Below, in pieces: positions 49,225-56,302 of a stretch of DNA of 64,000 bases; within the stretch, counting starts at the first letter, position 1, and the number at the start of each line of letters is the position of its first letter. Under the pieces are notes generated by a model, which searched no databases, was not told the origin of the DNA, and saw only the letters and a program-made list of their open reading frames with translations. Source of the DNA: E44-bin88 sp034419075 (GTDB lineage Bacteria > Chloroflexota > Dehalococcoidia > Dehalococcoidales > BS750m-G39); the NCBI GenBank assembly GCA_034419075.1, contig DAOULR010000007.1, positions 124,001-188,000 of the forward strand. Reading direction: 5' to 3'. Position numbers and translations under genes: made by a program.

Positions 49225-49781
49225 GTCACCCTCTCCAAAGCGGCGGCATAAGCCTGGTAGCTCCTGTCATCAAAGAGGACAAAAATCACCTCTTTTAGAT
49301 AACTTGCTTGGCTACTGAGAAAAGAGGCCGCCGTCTTGAGGGCTATACTGGCGGCTTCGGCCAGCGGATAGCCGTAGGCGCCGGTGCTGATTGAGGGAAA
49401 CGAAATGCTGACCAGCTTTTGGGCTGCCGCTAGCTTAAGACTCTCACGGTAGGCGCTCTCCAGTAGCGCTGCTTCGTTATTATTACCGCCGCGCCAGACG
49501 GGACCGACAGTGTGGATGACATACTTGGCTTTTAGATTGCCCCCCGTAGTAATAACTGCCTGTCCGGTGGGCAAACGTCCCTGGTTGGCCACGATTTGTT
49601 TACATTCCTCCAGTATGGCTGGCCCCCCCGCCCGATGGATAGCCCCATCAACGCCACCGCCGCCCATCAGCCCCGAGTTGGCGGCATTGACGATGGCGTC
49701 GGTGGCCTGGCGGGTAATATCTCCCTGCATAATGGCTAAACGGGCTTGTCCGACCGTTATTTCTTGGGTTGGAGGCCCCAT
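49221..49781 (-). CDS. Macro-domain (ADP-ribose-binding) hydrolase
   Basis: A 186-aa stand-alone macro domain of the MacroD/YmdB type, which removes O-acetyl or ADP-ribosyl groups. Motifs: GDITRQATDAIVNAAN, GGGVDGAIHRAGG (active-site loop), and ISTGAYGYP (phosphate-binding loop). ATG 49,781 has AGAGG five bases upstream; the in-frame GTG at 49,787 lies closer and is less likely. It is translationally coupled to the phosphoesterase downstream, so the pair may act on related nucleotide substrates. Confidence 0.9.
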   Translation of the reverse strand: MGPPTQEITVGQARLAIMQGDITRQATDAIVNAANSGLMGGGGVDGAIHRAGGPAILEECKQIVANQGRLPTGQAVITTGGNLKAKYVIHTVGPVWRGGNNNEAALLESAYRESLKLAAAQKLVSISFPSISTGAYGYPLAEAASIALKTAASFLSSQASYLKEVIFVLFDDRSYQAYAAALERVT

Positions 49782-49849
49782 AATCACCTCTGACCTGGTT
49801 TCCCTAATTATAAGGTGGATGTGGTATGAGAGTCTAGTCTTATCTTAAG

Positions 49850-49878
49850 TTGCACGAAGGGGCGGGATTTGCTAAACT
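49850..49878 (+). promoter_or_regulatory. Promoter of tRNA-Lys
   Basis: TTGCAC (49,850-49,855) and TAAACT (49,873-49,878) are separated by 17 bp, and the tRNA starts 15 bp later. Confidence 0.65.
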
Positions 49879-49892
49879 GGCTTCGTTGTAGT

Positions 49893-49965
49893 GGGCCGTT
49901 AGCTCAGTTGGCAGAGCACCTGACTTTTAATCAGGGTGTCGCAGGTTCGAGACCTGCACGGCCTA
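49893..49965 (+). tRNA. tRNA-Lys (TTT), integration target of the island
   Basis: Acceptor GGGCCGT pairs with ACGGCCT (a G-U pair at 1:72). The D-arm is TAGCTCAG, the anticodon loop CTTTTAA with anticodon TTT, and the T-arm GCAGG/TTCGAGACCTGC. CCA is not encoded. The 3' part from the anticodon loop onward is repeated twice more downstream, with an integrase 37 bp after the tRNA, so this gene is the attachment site. Confidence 0.93.
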
Positions 49966-49966
49966 C
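49923..49966 (+). repeat. Attachment-site repeat, copy 1 (tRNA-Lys 3' end, attL)
   Basis: A 44-bp sequence from ACTTTTAATC in the anticodon arm to GGCCTAC just past the tRNA. It recurs identically at 54,738-54,781 and with one mismatch at 61,233-61,276. AAAGCTAAAA follows all three copies within a few bases. Confidence 0.9.
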
Positions 49967-50002
49967 TTCAAAGCTAAAATCAGCTCCTCCCGCGCAGAAG
50001 AG

Positions 50003-50965
50003 ATGGTTTTAGAGCACATGATTAACCGAGGAGCACAGGCAGGCCGCGTGCCTGGGCTAGAGCACATGATTCGTCGCGGCGACCTCACGGCGTACCTCCA
50101 GGCCTTCCTGCTTACGTGTAAGGTGGACGGCCTGTCGCCGGCGACGCTGAGAGACTACAGGCAGAAGATAGGGGTCTTCGTTACCTTCTGCAAAGGCCTC
50201 GGCGTCAAGAACCCCAAACGCTTGACCGATTCCGACGTCCGGGCGTTCCTAGCCAGGCTGCGTGATACGGTCTCCCCTATTACGGTCAGCGACTACTACC
50301 GGTGCGCTAAGCGCTTCCTGAACTGGATGGTCGAGGTGCGTGTAATCAAACAAAACCCCATGGCCGCTATCCGGCCGCCTAAGGTCCCGAAGAAGGTCAT
50401 CACGCCCTTCACGCCGGGCCACATCAAGCGCCTCCTCAGCCTGTGCGACGATAGTAAGTTCCTGGGGGCACGGAACCGGGCAATAATCCTGACGTTCCTC
50501 GATACGGGCCTCAGGCTCTCCGAGCTGGTCGGCATCCGGATTAAAGACGTGGACTTCGACCGAGAGACCATTAAAGTCATGGGCAAGGGCGCCAGGGAGC
50601 GTGTGGTGAGAATCGGCAGGACGGCGCAGAAGGCGTTGCTAAACTATCTGCTCATGAGGGATGACGACCTCCCCGACCTGTGGCTGACTGAGGAGCGGGA
50701 GCCCCTTGGCCGCTGGGGGGTGAGGATGGTGATGCTCAGGCTGGGGAAGCGAGCTTGCATCAATGACGTCAGGTGCTCGCCCCATACCTTCCGCCACACA
50801 TTCGCCACCCGCGCCCTACTCAACGGCGCCGGGGAGTTTGAAGTGCAGTCCTTATTGGGGCATGAGGGGTTGGCCATGACCAGGAGATATACAGCCAGCT
50901 TGAGGAGCGAGGCGGCTGTGGCTGGGCACAGGAGGTTTAGTCCGGTGGATAACATGAAGCTTTAG
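50003..50965 (+). CDS. Tyrosine recombinase / integrase
   Basis: This is a 320-aa XerC/XerD-type integrase. The N-terminal SAM-like DNA-binding domain spans about residues 25-115; the catalytic domain has Arg in TGLRLSELVGI near 177, the HTFRHTFATRAL box near 262, and the nucleophile Tyr in LLGHEGLAMTRRYTAS near 292. The ATG at 50,003 has only AGAAG upstream. The first residues repeat LEHMI-x-RG twice, so the true start could also be the second Met at about 50,066. Its position and direction next to tRNA-Lys identify it as the enzyme that inserted element A. Confidence 0.93.
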   Translation: MVLEHMINRGAQAGRVPGLEHMIRRGDLTAYLQAFLLTCKVDGLSPATLRDYRQKIGVFVTFCKGLGVKNPKRLTDSDVRAFLARLRDTVSPITVSDYYRCAKRFLNWMVEVRVIKQNPMAAIRPPKVPKKVITPFTPGHIKRLLSLCDDSKFLGARNRAIILTFLDTGLRLSELVGIRIKDVDFDRETIKVMGKGARERVVRIGRTAQKALLNYLLMRDDDLPDLWLTEEREPLGRWGVRMVMLRLGKRACINDVRCSPHTFRHTFATRALLNGAGEFEVQSLLGHEGLAMTRRYTASLRSEAAVAGHRRFSPVDNMKL

Positions 50966-50974
50966 CGGAGGTTA

Positions 50975-51003
50975 TTGACAATAAGTGATAAGGAATATAA
51001 ATT
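50975..51003 (+). promoter_or_regulatory. Promoter of the ParB-like / nuclease-like gene pair
   Basis: A consensus TTGACA (50,975-50,980), a 17-bp spacer and TAAATT (50,998-51,003) lie in the gap before the ParB-like gene. The cargo genes therefore appear to be transcribed separately from the integrase. Confidence 0.6.
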
Positions 51004-51093
51004 TAGTAATGATATCAACTTCGCTAGATAACTTGGAATTAAGCGTATGGAAATATACACGGCTAAAGTGTAAGGAAGGGGAGGTCAGTTACC

Positions 51094-52185
51094 ATGGCTA
51101 AAGAAGAGACCACTCAATTCAGCATACTGCCAGTAAAAGTTGAACAGCTGTCGCTAGACCCAAATAATCCTAGGCTTGGAGCGAATAGCGGCAAATTAAG
51201 CCAAGATGCTCTTATCAAGGAATTGTATCGGAGCTATTATCTTAGCGACCTGCTAATTTCAATGTCTCGTAACGGATATTTTAGTGAAGAACCTTTGATT
51301 GGTGTGGAGATAGGCAAAGATAAGTCAGGTCAGAAGTTATACAAAATAGTAGAGGGCAACCGGCGCTTAACTGCTCTAAAGCTTTTACTTTTTCTTGAGG
51401 AGAGGGCTAAAGTAGGAGCCCAGAACATTCCTGAGCCTTTACCAAGCGTGATAGACAGTTTACGGACAGTGCCAATCAAGGTATACGAGTCGGAAGAAGA
51501 AATCATCCCTTACATGGGAGTTAGGCATATCGCTGGGGTACAAGACTGGGATGCTATTGCAAAGGCAATGTATATAAAACGGCTCGTTGATGCAGGAAAA
51601 GGGATTGAAGAGATAAAGGAGATGGTCGGCGTTAAGCGCGGAGATGTCGTACATCGATGGCTATTGACGCTATATGTAATATTGCAGGGGAATGCATGCG
51701 CAGATAAACCTTGGGACATTTCTCAAGACGAGCTTGAATTCTCGTTCTTGTATACTGCGCTCGGGTATAAGAGAGTCCGTAATTACTTGGAATTGAATGC
51801 AAATATTATCAACAAGCCGGTAGAAAACCCGGTTCCCAAAGATGCCTGCAATAAGCTGCTAGAACATATAAGAGACTTGTATGGCCCTCCTGGGAAACCC
51901 TCAGAGCGCAAAGTTAAGGAGTCGAGAGAGATAAGGAAACTAGCGGCGGTTTATGCAACAAAAGACGCTTTAGACCTTTTACGGGCTGGCTATTCCTTGG
52001 AGGAAGCGTATGCCAGAAGTATTGGCGAGGTTGAGGAAATGGTCGCGCTTGTCCGTGATGCGAGTTATTACTTGGATAAAGCATGTGGATTAGTCCCCCA
52101 CCATCAGAAGAACCCAGATGCAAAAAAATGGGCAAAAAGATGCTTGGATTCATCACAGCACCTTTATGACACTTTGGAGGATTAG
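51094..52185 (+). CDS. ParB/Srx-fold protein of element A
   Basis: This is a 363-aa protein with a ParB/sulfiredoxin-type N-terminal domain: QLSLDPNNPRLG near residue 19, LLISMSRNGYFSEEPLIGV near 53-71, and the nucleotide-binding-type motif EGNRRLTALKLL at 87-98. Nothing in the C-terminal two thirds matches a plasmid ParB: there is no partition context and no ParA. It precedes a nuclease-like gene by 2 bp, so the two are translationally coupled. ParB-fold NTPases paired with nucleases occur in modification-dependent restriction (GmrSD-type DUF262 proteins), which is the analogy I favour; it is inference. Confidence 0.75.
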   Translation: MAKEETTQFSILPVKVEQLSLDPNNPRLGANSGKLSQDALIKELYRSYYLSDLLISMSRNGYFSEEPLIGVEIGKDKSGQKLYKIVEGNRRLTALKLLLFLEERAKVGAQNIPEPLPSVIDSLRTVPIKVYESEEEIIPYMGVRHIAGVQDWDAIAKAMYIKRLVDAGKGIEEIKEMVGVKRGDVVHRWLLTLYVILQGNACADKPWDISQDELEFSFLYTALGYKRVRNYLELNANIINKPVENPVPKDACNKLLEHIRDLYGPPGKPSERKVKESREIRKLAAVYATKDALDLLRAGYSLEEAYARSIGEVEEMVALVRDASYYLDKACGLVPHHQKNPDAKKWAKRCLDSSQHLYDTLED

Positions 52186-52187
52186 AA

Positions 52188-53141
52188 TTGCACCTGAACC
52201 CTAATGAAAGAGATGCTGTCATAGCGGCCGATTGGTTGGAATTAGAGACTGTGTATTCCGGGGAGAACAGCCTGTCCTTCGAAGCCCTTCGTGCTCATAT
52301 TGCTATGGACGGAACATTAACCGAAAAGTGGTCATTAGAAGAGGAGGAAGTAGTAGAAGAGGTAGATGATGGAGAGAATACTGAAGATTTTGAATTAGGT
52401 GCGAAAGCGGAATTACTGGTTGGAGACACGATAGCGGAGATAGACCGCCGTGACAGTATATTGGGAGAAGCATATCCGTTTGAGAGGAGCGGAAGGGTTT
52501 TAAGCTTAAAAGATGGATACGAAAAGTGCGTGCCATATATCTTCTGTTTGCTCGTTGCTGATAGAGAATATTATTCACCGACAGACGTAGGAGCAACAAG
52601 GCTTTTTGAGCACCTTGTGGTGCAAGCTGTTGCCTCATATATAGGAGGAACAGCGATCAGATTTGGTTCACCCCGAGACACGATGCCAAGCGGAGTACAG
52701 GATGCTATAAACGAGTTGTCGAATCTGCTCGGTGATGAGCGGATCAAACAGTATCCAGTAAATGATACCGATAAGGACCTAGGTTTAGATGTGGTAGGCT
52801 GGCGGGATTTCCCGGATAGGCGAATAAGCAAACTAGAATTATTTGTGCAGTGCGCGACGGGGGAAGATTGGGGAAGCAAAAGGGGGCAGTGTGATTTACA
52901 TGAGTGGCAAGGGATATTGTGGTGCGCACATGATAGATTTCGAGGATTAGCGATCCCTTACGTTGTGGCAGACGATATAGAATGGAGAAGGTCAGTCTGC
53001 GGTCTATTATTTATGGACAGGGTTAGAATTTCCTCGGTTATTAGGGACGAGGACCTGCCGGATACAATGTGGAAGGATTGGTGTGCAAAACGGATTGCAG
53101 AAGTTAATCGGGGCATAGAAAATGGCGAGCAAGCGATTTAG
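52188..53141 (+). CDS. Candidate PD-(D/E)XK nuclease of element A
   Basis: A 317-aa protein of no family that I can name. It starts at TTG 52,188 with TTGGAGG 7 bases upstream. An acidic stretch (residues 51-68) separates a short N-terminal part from a domain whose layout fits a restriction-endonuclease fold: Glu141 in LFEHLVVQAV, Asp201 in DLGLDVVGW, and Glu217 to Gln221 in ELFVQCATG. The usual Lys of the motif is replaced (QCA), so the active site would be atypical, with Lys231 a possible substitute. It is coupled to the ParB-like gene and overlaps the methyltransferase gene tail to tail by 38 bp. It may be the restriction partner of that methyltransferase or of the ParB-like protein. Confidence 0.55.
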   Translation: MHLNPNERDAVIAADWLELETVYSGENSLSFEALRAHIAMDGTLTEKWSLEEEEVVEEVDDGENTEDFELGAKAELLVGDTIAEIDRRDSILGEAYPFERSGRVLSLKDGYEKCVPYIFCLLVADREYYSPTDVGATRLFEHLVVQAVASYIGGTAIRFGSPRDTMPSGVQDAINELSNLLGDERIKQYPVNDTDKDLGLDVVGWRDFPDRRISKLELFVQCATGEDWGSKRGQCDLHEWQGILWCAHDRFRGLAIPYVVADDIEWRRSVCGLLFMDRVRISSVIRDEDLPDTMWKDWCAKRIAEVNRGIENGEQAI

Positions 53142-54201
53142 AAATAGGTATATAAGGTTGTTCTCTGAGGCTCTTTTCGGTAATCAATGCTTTAACTATA
53201 GCTTCCATGAGTAAAGGCGGAGTCGCATTACCTATTTGTTCTTGCTTTGAAGATACGCTACCGACGGGTTCAAAATCAGCTGGAAAAGTCTGAATAACAG
53301 CTGATTCTCTCCAGCTCAATCTTCTGGGTTGTTCGAACACTGGGAGATTACGGCTATCCTGCAAATGGTCATAAACATCAGTGAATTCCCAACGTTGTTT
53401 AAAGCCGTCCTTCAGGTTAGACTTAACTAAACGCATAGTTGGCGAAGCGGGATGCAGTGGATTATGGCGCCAGTTGGCCTGAATAGTATAACTTACCTCT
53501 GACCAAGGTCGTTTGCGGTTCCTGGACAAATACCACCAAGAAAAGGGCTCCTTTTCATAGTGATAATATTCTCCAGCGGAATCACCTGTTAGCCCTAAAA
53601 TTGCGTCACCATGCGAAAGAAAAGAGAGCTGGTTGGCCTCCTGACCATGAGTAGGCTGTGGGAAATGATAAAATACGGACAAATCTTTCCTTACACCTAC
53701 AAAGAACAGCCGCTTACGATCTTGGGGAACGCCGTAGTCTTTACTATTTAGTATCTCGATAGAAATATTGTATCCTTTTCCAGTATTTTCAAGGGCAGCC
53801 AACTGCTCTTTTAGGTACTTGCCGTAGCGGAGCCAGGCAAGGCCAGTAACATTTTCTGTTATAAAGTACTCTGCCCCAGAAATTTGTAGAGCTCTGCAGA
53901 ACTGCAAATACAGCTTGCTTCTTGGATCAGAATCAGGCGTTCTATTTCCACCCATCGTAAAGCTTTGGCATGGATAACACCCTAATAAAAGGTCACATTG
54001 TGGGAAATCGTCTATTTCCGATATGTCACATCGCGTAATCAACGCGTCTGATGCAACAAGTAAATGTCTATATTTTAAATATGTCTCAATAGCGTTTTTG
54101 CTAAAGTCATTTACAAAAATGATTTCAGCCCCGGCTCTGGTTGCCCCCAAGTCACTTCCCCCGCAACCAGAAAAGAGCGAGATAGTTTTAAGAGTATTCA
54201 C
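53104..54201 (-). CDS. DNA (cytosine-5) methyltransferase
   Basis: A 365-aa C5-cytosine methyltransferase. Motif I is FSGCGGSDLG near residue 10, the catalytic PCQS has Cys78, ENV is 116-118 and QDRKR is 160-164; the C-terminal motifs IX-X (GNATPPLLMEAI) are present. The start is GTG 54,201 with GGAG about 7 bases upstream. It lies 2 bp after vsr, the usual pairing, since Vsr repairs the T:G mismatches left by deaminated 5-methylcytosine. The target sequence is not predictable here. Confidence 0.93.
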   Translation of the reverse strand: MNTLKTISLFSGCGGSDLGATRAGAEIIFVNDFSKNAIETYLKYRHLLVASDALITRCDISEIDDFPQCDLLLGCYPCQSFTMGGNRTPDSDPRSKLYLQFCRALQISGAEYFITENVTGLAWLRYGKYLKEQLAALENTGKGYNISIEILNSKDYGVPQDRKRLFFVGVRKDLSVFYHFPQPTHGQEANQLSFLSHGDAILGLTGDSAGEYYHYEKEPFSWWYLSRNRKRPWSEVSYTIQANWRHNPLHPASPTMRLVKSNLKDGFKQRWEFTDVYDHLQDSRNLPVFEQPRRLSWRESAVIQTFPADFEPVGSVSSKQEQIGNATPPLLMEAIVKALITEKSLREQPYIPISKSLARHFLCPD

Positions 54202-54203
54202 TT

Positions 54204-54638
54204 TTATTCTCCAATGGCTTTACTTATACGCCGTAAGACACGGGAAGGATTCTTTCTAAGTTGGCATTCCCAAATTATCATTACTCGCCAACCTAAAGCT
54301 TGGAGCCTAATTTTAACTCTCTTATCTCGTGCTTTATTACGCCGAAATTTTGCTGTCCAGTAGTCTTGGTTTGAATCTGGAAAGTGTGGATTACAGTATG
54401 GACAACGATGCCAAAAGCAGCCATGAACAAATATTACAAGCTTCTTGTTTAGGAATGCAAAATCAGGGGTGCCTGGTAACGCTGAATAGTTCGGTTCAAC
54501 GCCTTCTATGCCATCTTCCTCCAACTTCTGAGATAAAAATAACTCTGGTTTTGTAAGCGAAGACCTATTTCCACGCATGGACGCTCTTGTTGACTCAGTT
54601 TTTGCCGGAGGAGCTGGTGGTAAAGAAATTTGCTTCAT
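54204..54638 (-). CDS. vsr: Very short patch repair (Vsr) endonuclease
   Basis: Vsr nicks next to T:G mismatches that arise at methylated cytosines. The family elements are visible: TKPELFLSQKLEEDG, LPGTPDFAFLNKK (active-site Asp), FVHGCFWHRCPYC (zinc/His region) and LQALGWRVMIIWEC. The start is taken as ATG 54,638; GTG 54,659 is also in frame and neither has a ribosome site. It is first in the minus-strand vsr-methyltransferase pair and just inside the right repeat of element A. Confidence 0.9.
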   Translation of the reverse strand: MKQISLPPAPPAKTESTRASMRGNRSSLTKPELFLSQKLEEDGIEGVEPNYSALPGTPDFAFLNKKLVIFVHGCFWHRCPYCNPHFPDSNQDYWTAKFRRNKARDKRVKIRLQALGWRVMIIWECQLRKNPSRVLRRISKAIGE

Positions 54639-54737
54639 TTTACAAGGAAATAATAACACAAAAAAATGAAAATGGCCAGTACCCGAGTCTAAGGCTAAAA
54701 ACGCTCGGTGGGCTTAACGCTGGTTTTCTTGGACTCA

Positions 54738-54781
54738 ACTTTTAATCAGGGTGTCGCAGGTTCGAGACCTGCACGGCCTAC
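54738..54781 (+). repeat. Attachment-site repeat, copy 2
   Basis: This 44-bp copy is identical to 49,923-49,966 and marks the right end of element A and the left end of segment B. It lacks the 5' half of the tRNA, so it is not a tRNA gene. Confidence 0.9.
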
Positions 54782-54821
54782 CAAAGCTAAAAGGCCTGCC
54801 CTGCCCGAGGTGTTTTAGAAG

Positions 54822-54862
54822 AATCAGGGTGTCATCACACTAGGTCAACCGACACCCTGATT
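54822..54862. terminator. Inverted repeat reusing the attachment-site core, terminator-like
   Basis: AATCAGGGTGTC (54,822-54,833) and GACACCCTGATT (54,851-54,862) pair perfectly over 12 bp with a 17-nt loop. The plus side is followed by TTATCGTTTTT. The same 12 bases form the core of the 44-bp attachment repeat. It could be a terminator or an integrase arm-binding site. Confidence 0.55.
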
Positions 54863-54934
54863 TTATCGTTTTTGCCACTCAAACTCAATAATGTGACAAG
54901 TGAGATGTTTACTTGTCAGTAGCAAGTCTCTTCT

Positions 54935-56302
54935 TCATGGGTAAGTGGTCTTCATCGGGCCAGCGGACAGCATCTCGTCAACCTCTTTGTCTGACATGGA
55001 GTAACGCAGGAGAAACTCCTCGTCGGAGACTTCAGGGCCGATGCCCATTTGTTTTCTAATCTCCTTCACCGTCGGCTGGGCAAGCTCCTTGTTCAAGAAT
55101 GCCTTGGCTCGAAGCTGGCTGGTTATCTTGTCCAGTACGTCGGGGTCTATCGGCATATTAGGCTCGCCAAACCAGCCGGCCACATATTGAAATATGCCAT
55201 CGGGAACTTGCTTGTAACGCCCGCCGGACATGATATTAATGGTGGCCTGGGTACCGACAAACTGGGAAAAGGGGGTGACCATAATGGGATAACCCAGTTC
55301 CTGACGTACCCTCACCACCTCCTCCAGAACCTCTTCTAGGCGATGCCCCATCTTTACTTCTGCCAGCTGACGTTTCAGAGTAGACAACATTCCCCCTGGT
55401 ATCTGGTGCTGGTAGTAATATACGTCATGCTCCACTGGTACCCCTGGCGGGCGGTGCTCCTTTTCGGCAATCATCTGGAAGTGGGCTGAGTAGGCCTTCA
55501 GTGCCTCTTCATCTGCCTTCACGGCATAACCAAGGTGACAGGCGTTATGCATAATGCTCAGTGCTGAGGGTAATGAGGAGCCGTAGGCGAGAGGAGGGAC
55601 AGCCACGTGGAAGGTCTTAATACCAAGCTTCATCGCTTCCAGATAGCATAGGGTGGCCAGTCCGGTGTTGCAGTGGGAGTGAATCTCTAAGGGTAGGCCC
55701 TTGATATTCTTTTGAATGGTTGGCACCAGAGTCCGCAACCGGTCAATAGTAAGCAACCCTCCCTGGTCTTTGAGGTATATGAGGTCGACATCGGGAGAGC
55801 TGGCTACTTCTTTTGCCTTCTGGGCGTAGAAATCATCGTTATGCACCGGGCTAATAGAATAAGACAGGGCAATCATGACCTCATCGATGCCAGCTTCCTT
55901 CGCCATCCGCGCAGTGCGGAGGAGGTGGTTTGTCTCATGGGCAGCGTCCATTATCCAGACGCGCCTTATGCCGCAGGCCTTTACTGTCTTCAGCACCAGT
56001 GCCTGGATAGAGTCTGGCATGCGCTTGAAGCCGATGAAGCGCCGGCCGGTTGTGCCAAAGCTGAGGATTGTGTTGGGCATAGCTTTGGAACAGAGCCTTA
56101 TTCTTTCCCAGGGGTTCTCCTTGTGCCAGCGTACTGATACCCCCATACTCACACTGGCGGCAAAATCGATGGCCCTAAAGCCAACCTTATCCATTACCGG
56201 GGCAATGGGGAGTATCATGCCGGTCTTAATACCAGTGGCATCCCACAGACTCTGATTGCCATCTCGCGTGGTTACGTCAACGAAATATATTTCACTACTC
56301 AT
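54935..56302 (-). CDS. Carboxyltransferase of the pyruvate carboxylase / oxaloacetate decarboxylase family
   Basis: A 455-aa HMGL-like TIM barrel with a carboxylase C-terminal domain. It begins FVDVTTRDGNQSLWD, the metal/substrate signature of pyruvate carboxylase subunit B and oxaloacetate decarboxylase alpha; YLKDQGGLL carries the Lys equivalent to the carbamylated residue, and LEIHSHCNTGLA carries the metal-binding His pair. No biotin carrier domain is attached. It overlaps the UPF0261 gene by four bases. In this operon it may act on a substrate other than pyruvate, and its biotinylated partner is not in the window. Confidence 0.8.
   Translation of the reverse strand: MSSEIYFVDVTTRDGNQSLWDATGIKTGMILPIAPVMDKVGFRAIDFAASVSMGVSVRWHKENPWERIRLCSKAMPNTILSFGTTGRRFIGFKRMPDSIQALVLKTVKACGIRRVWIMDAAHETNHLLRTARMAKEAGIDEVMIALSYSISPVHNDDFYAQKAKEVASSPDVDLIYLKDQGGLLTIDRLRTLVPTIQKNIKGLPLEIHSHCNTGLATLCYLEAMKLGIKTFHVAVPPLAYGSSLPSALSIMHNACHLGYAVKADEEALKAYSAHFQMIAEKEHRPPGVPVEHDVYYYQHQIPGGMLSTLKRQLAEVKMGHRLEEVLEEVVRVRQELGYPIMVTPFSQFVGTQATINIMSGGRYKQVPDGIFQYVAGWFGEPNMPIDPDVLDKITSQLRAKAFLNKELAQPTVKEIRKQMGIGPEVSDEEFLLRYSMSDKEVDEMLSAGPMKTTYP

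Larger units (their letters stand above)
49923..54781 (+). mobile_element. Integrated element A at tRNA-Lys (integrase plus restriction/defence cargo)
   Basis: This 4.9-kb segment is bounded by identical 44-bp repeats and begins with a tyrosine recombinase next to the tRNA, the usual layout of a tRNA-targeting island. The cargo is a ParB-like protein, a PD-(D/E)XK-like protein, a cytosine methyltransferase and Vsr, all more AT-rich than the host genes. No replication, conjugation or excisionase gene is visible, so it is a minimal integrative element or a remnant of a larger one. Confidence 0.8.

Noticed and set aside
51094..52185. Plasmid partition system (ParB)
   Set aside because: There is no ParA gene or parS-like site, and the gene is coupled to a nuclease-like gene in an integrated element.
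54738..54781. A further tRNA-Lys gene at repeat copies 2 and 3
   Set aside because: Only the 3' part from the anticodon loop onward is present; the acceptor 5' strand and D-arm are missing, so these are attachment-site repeats.
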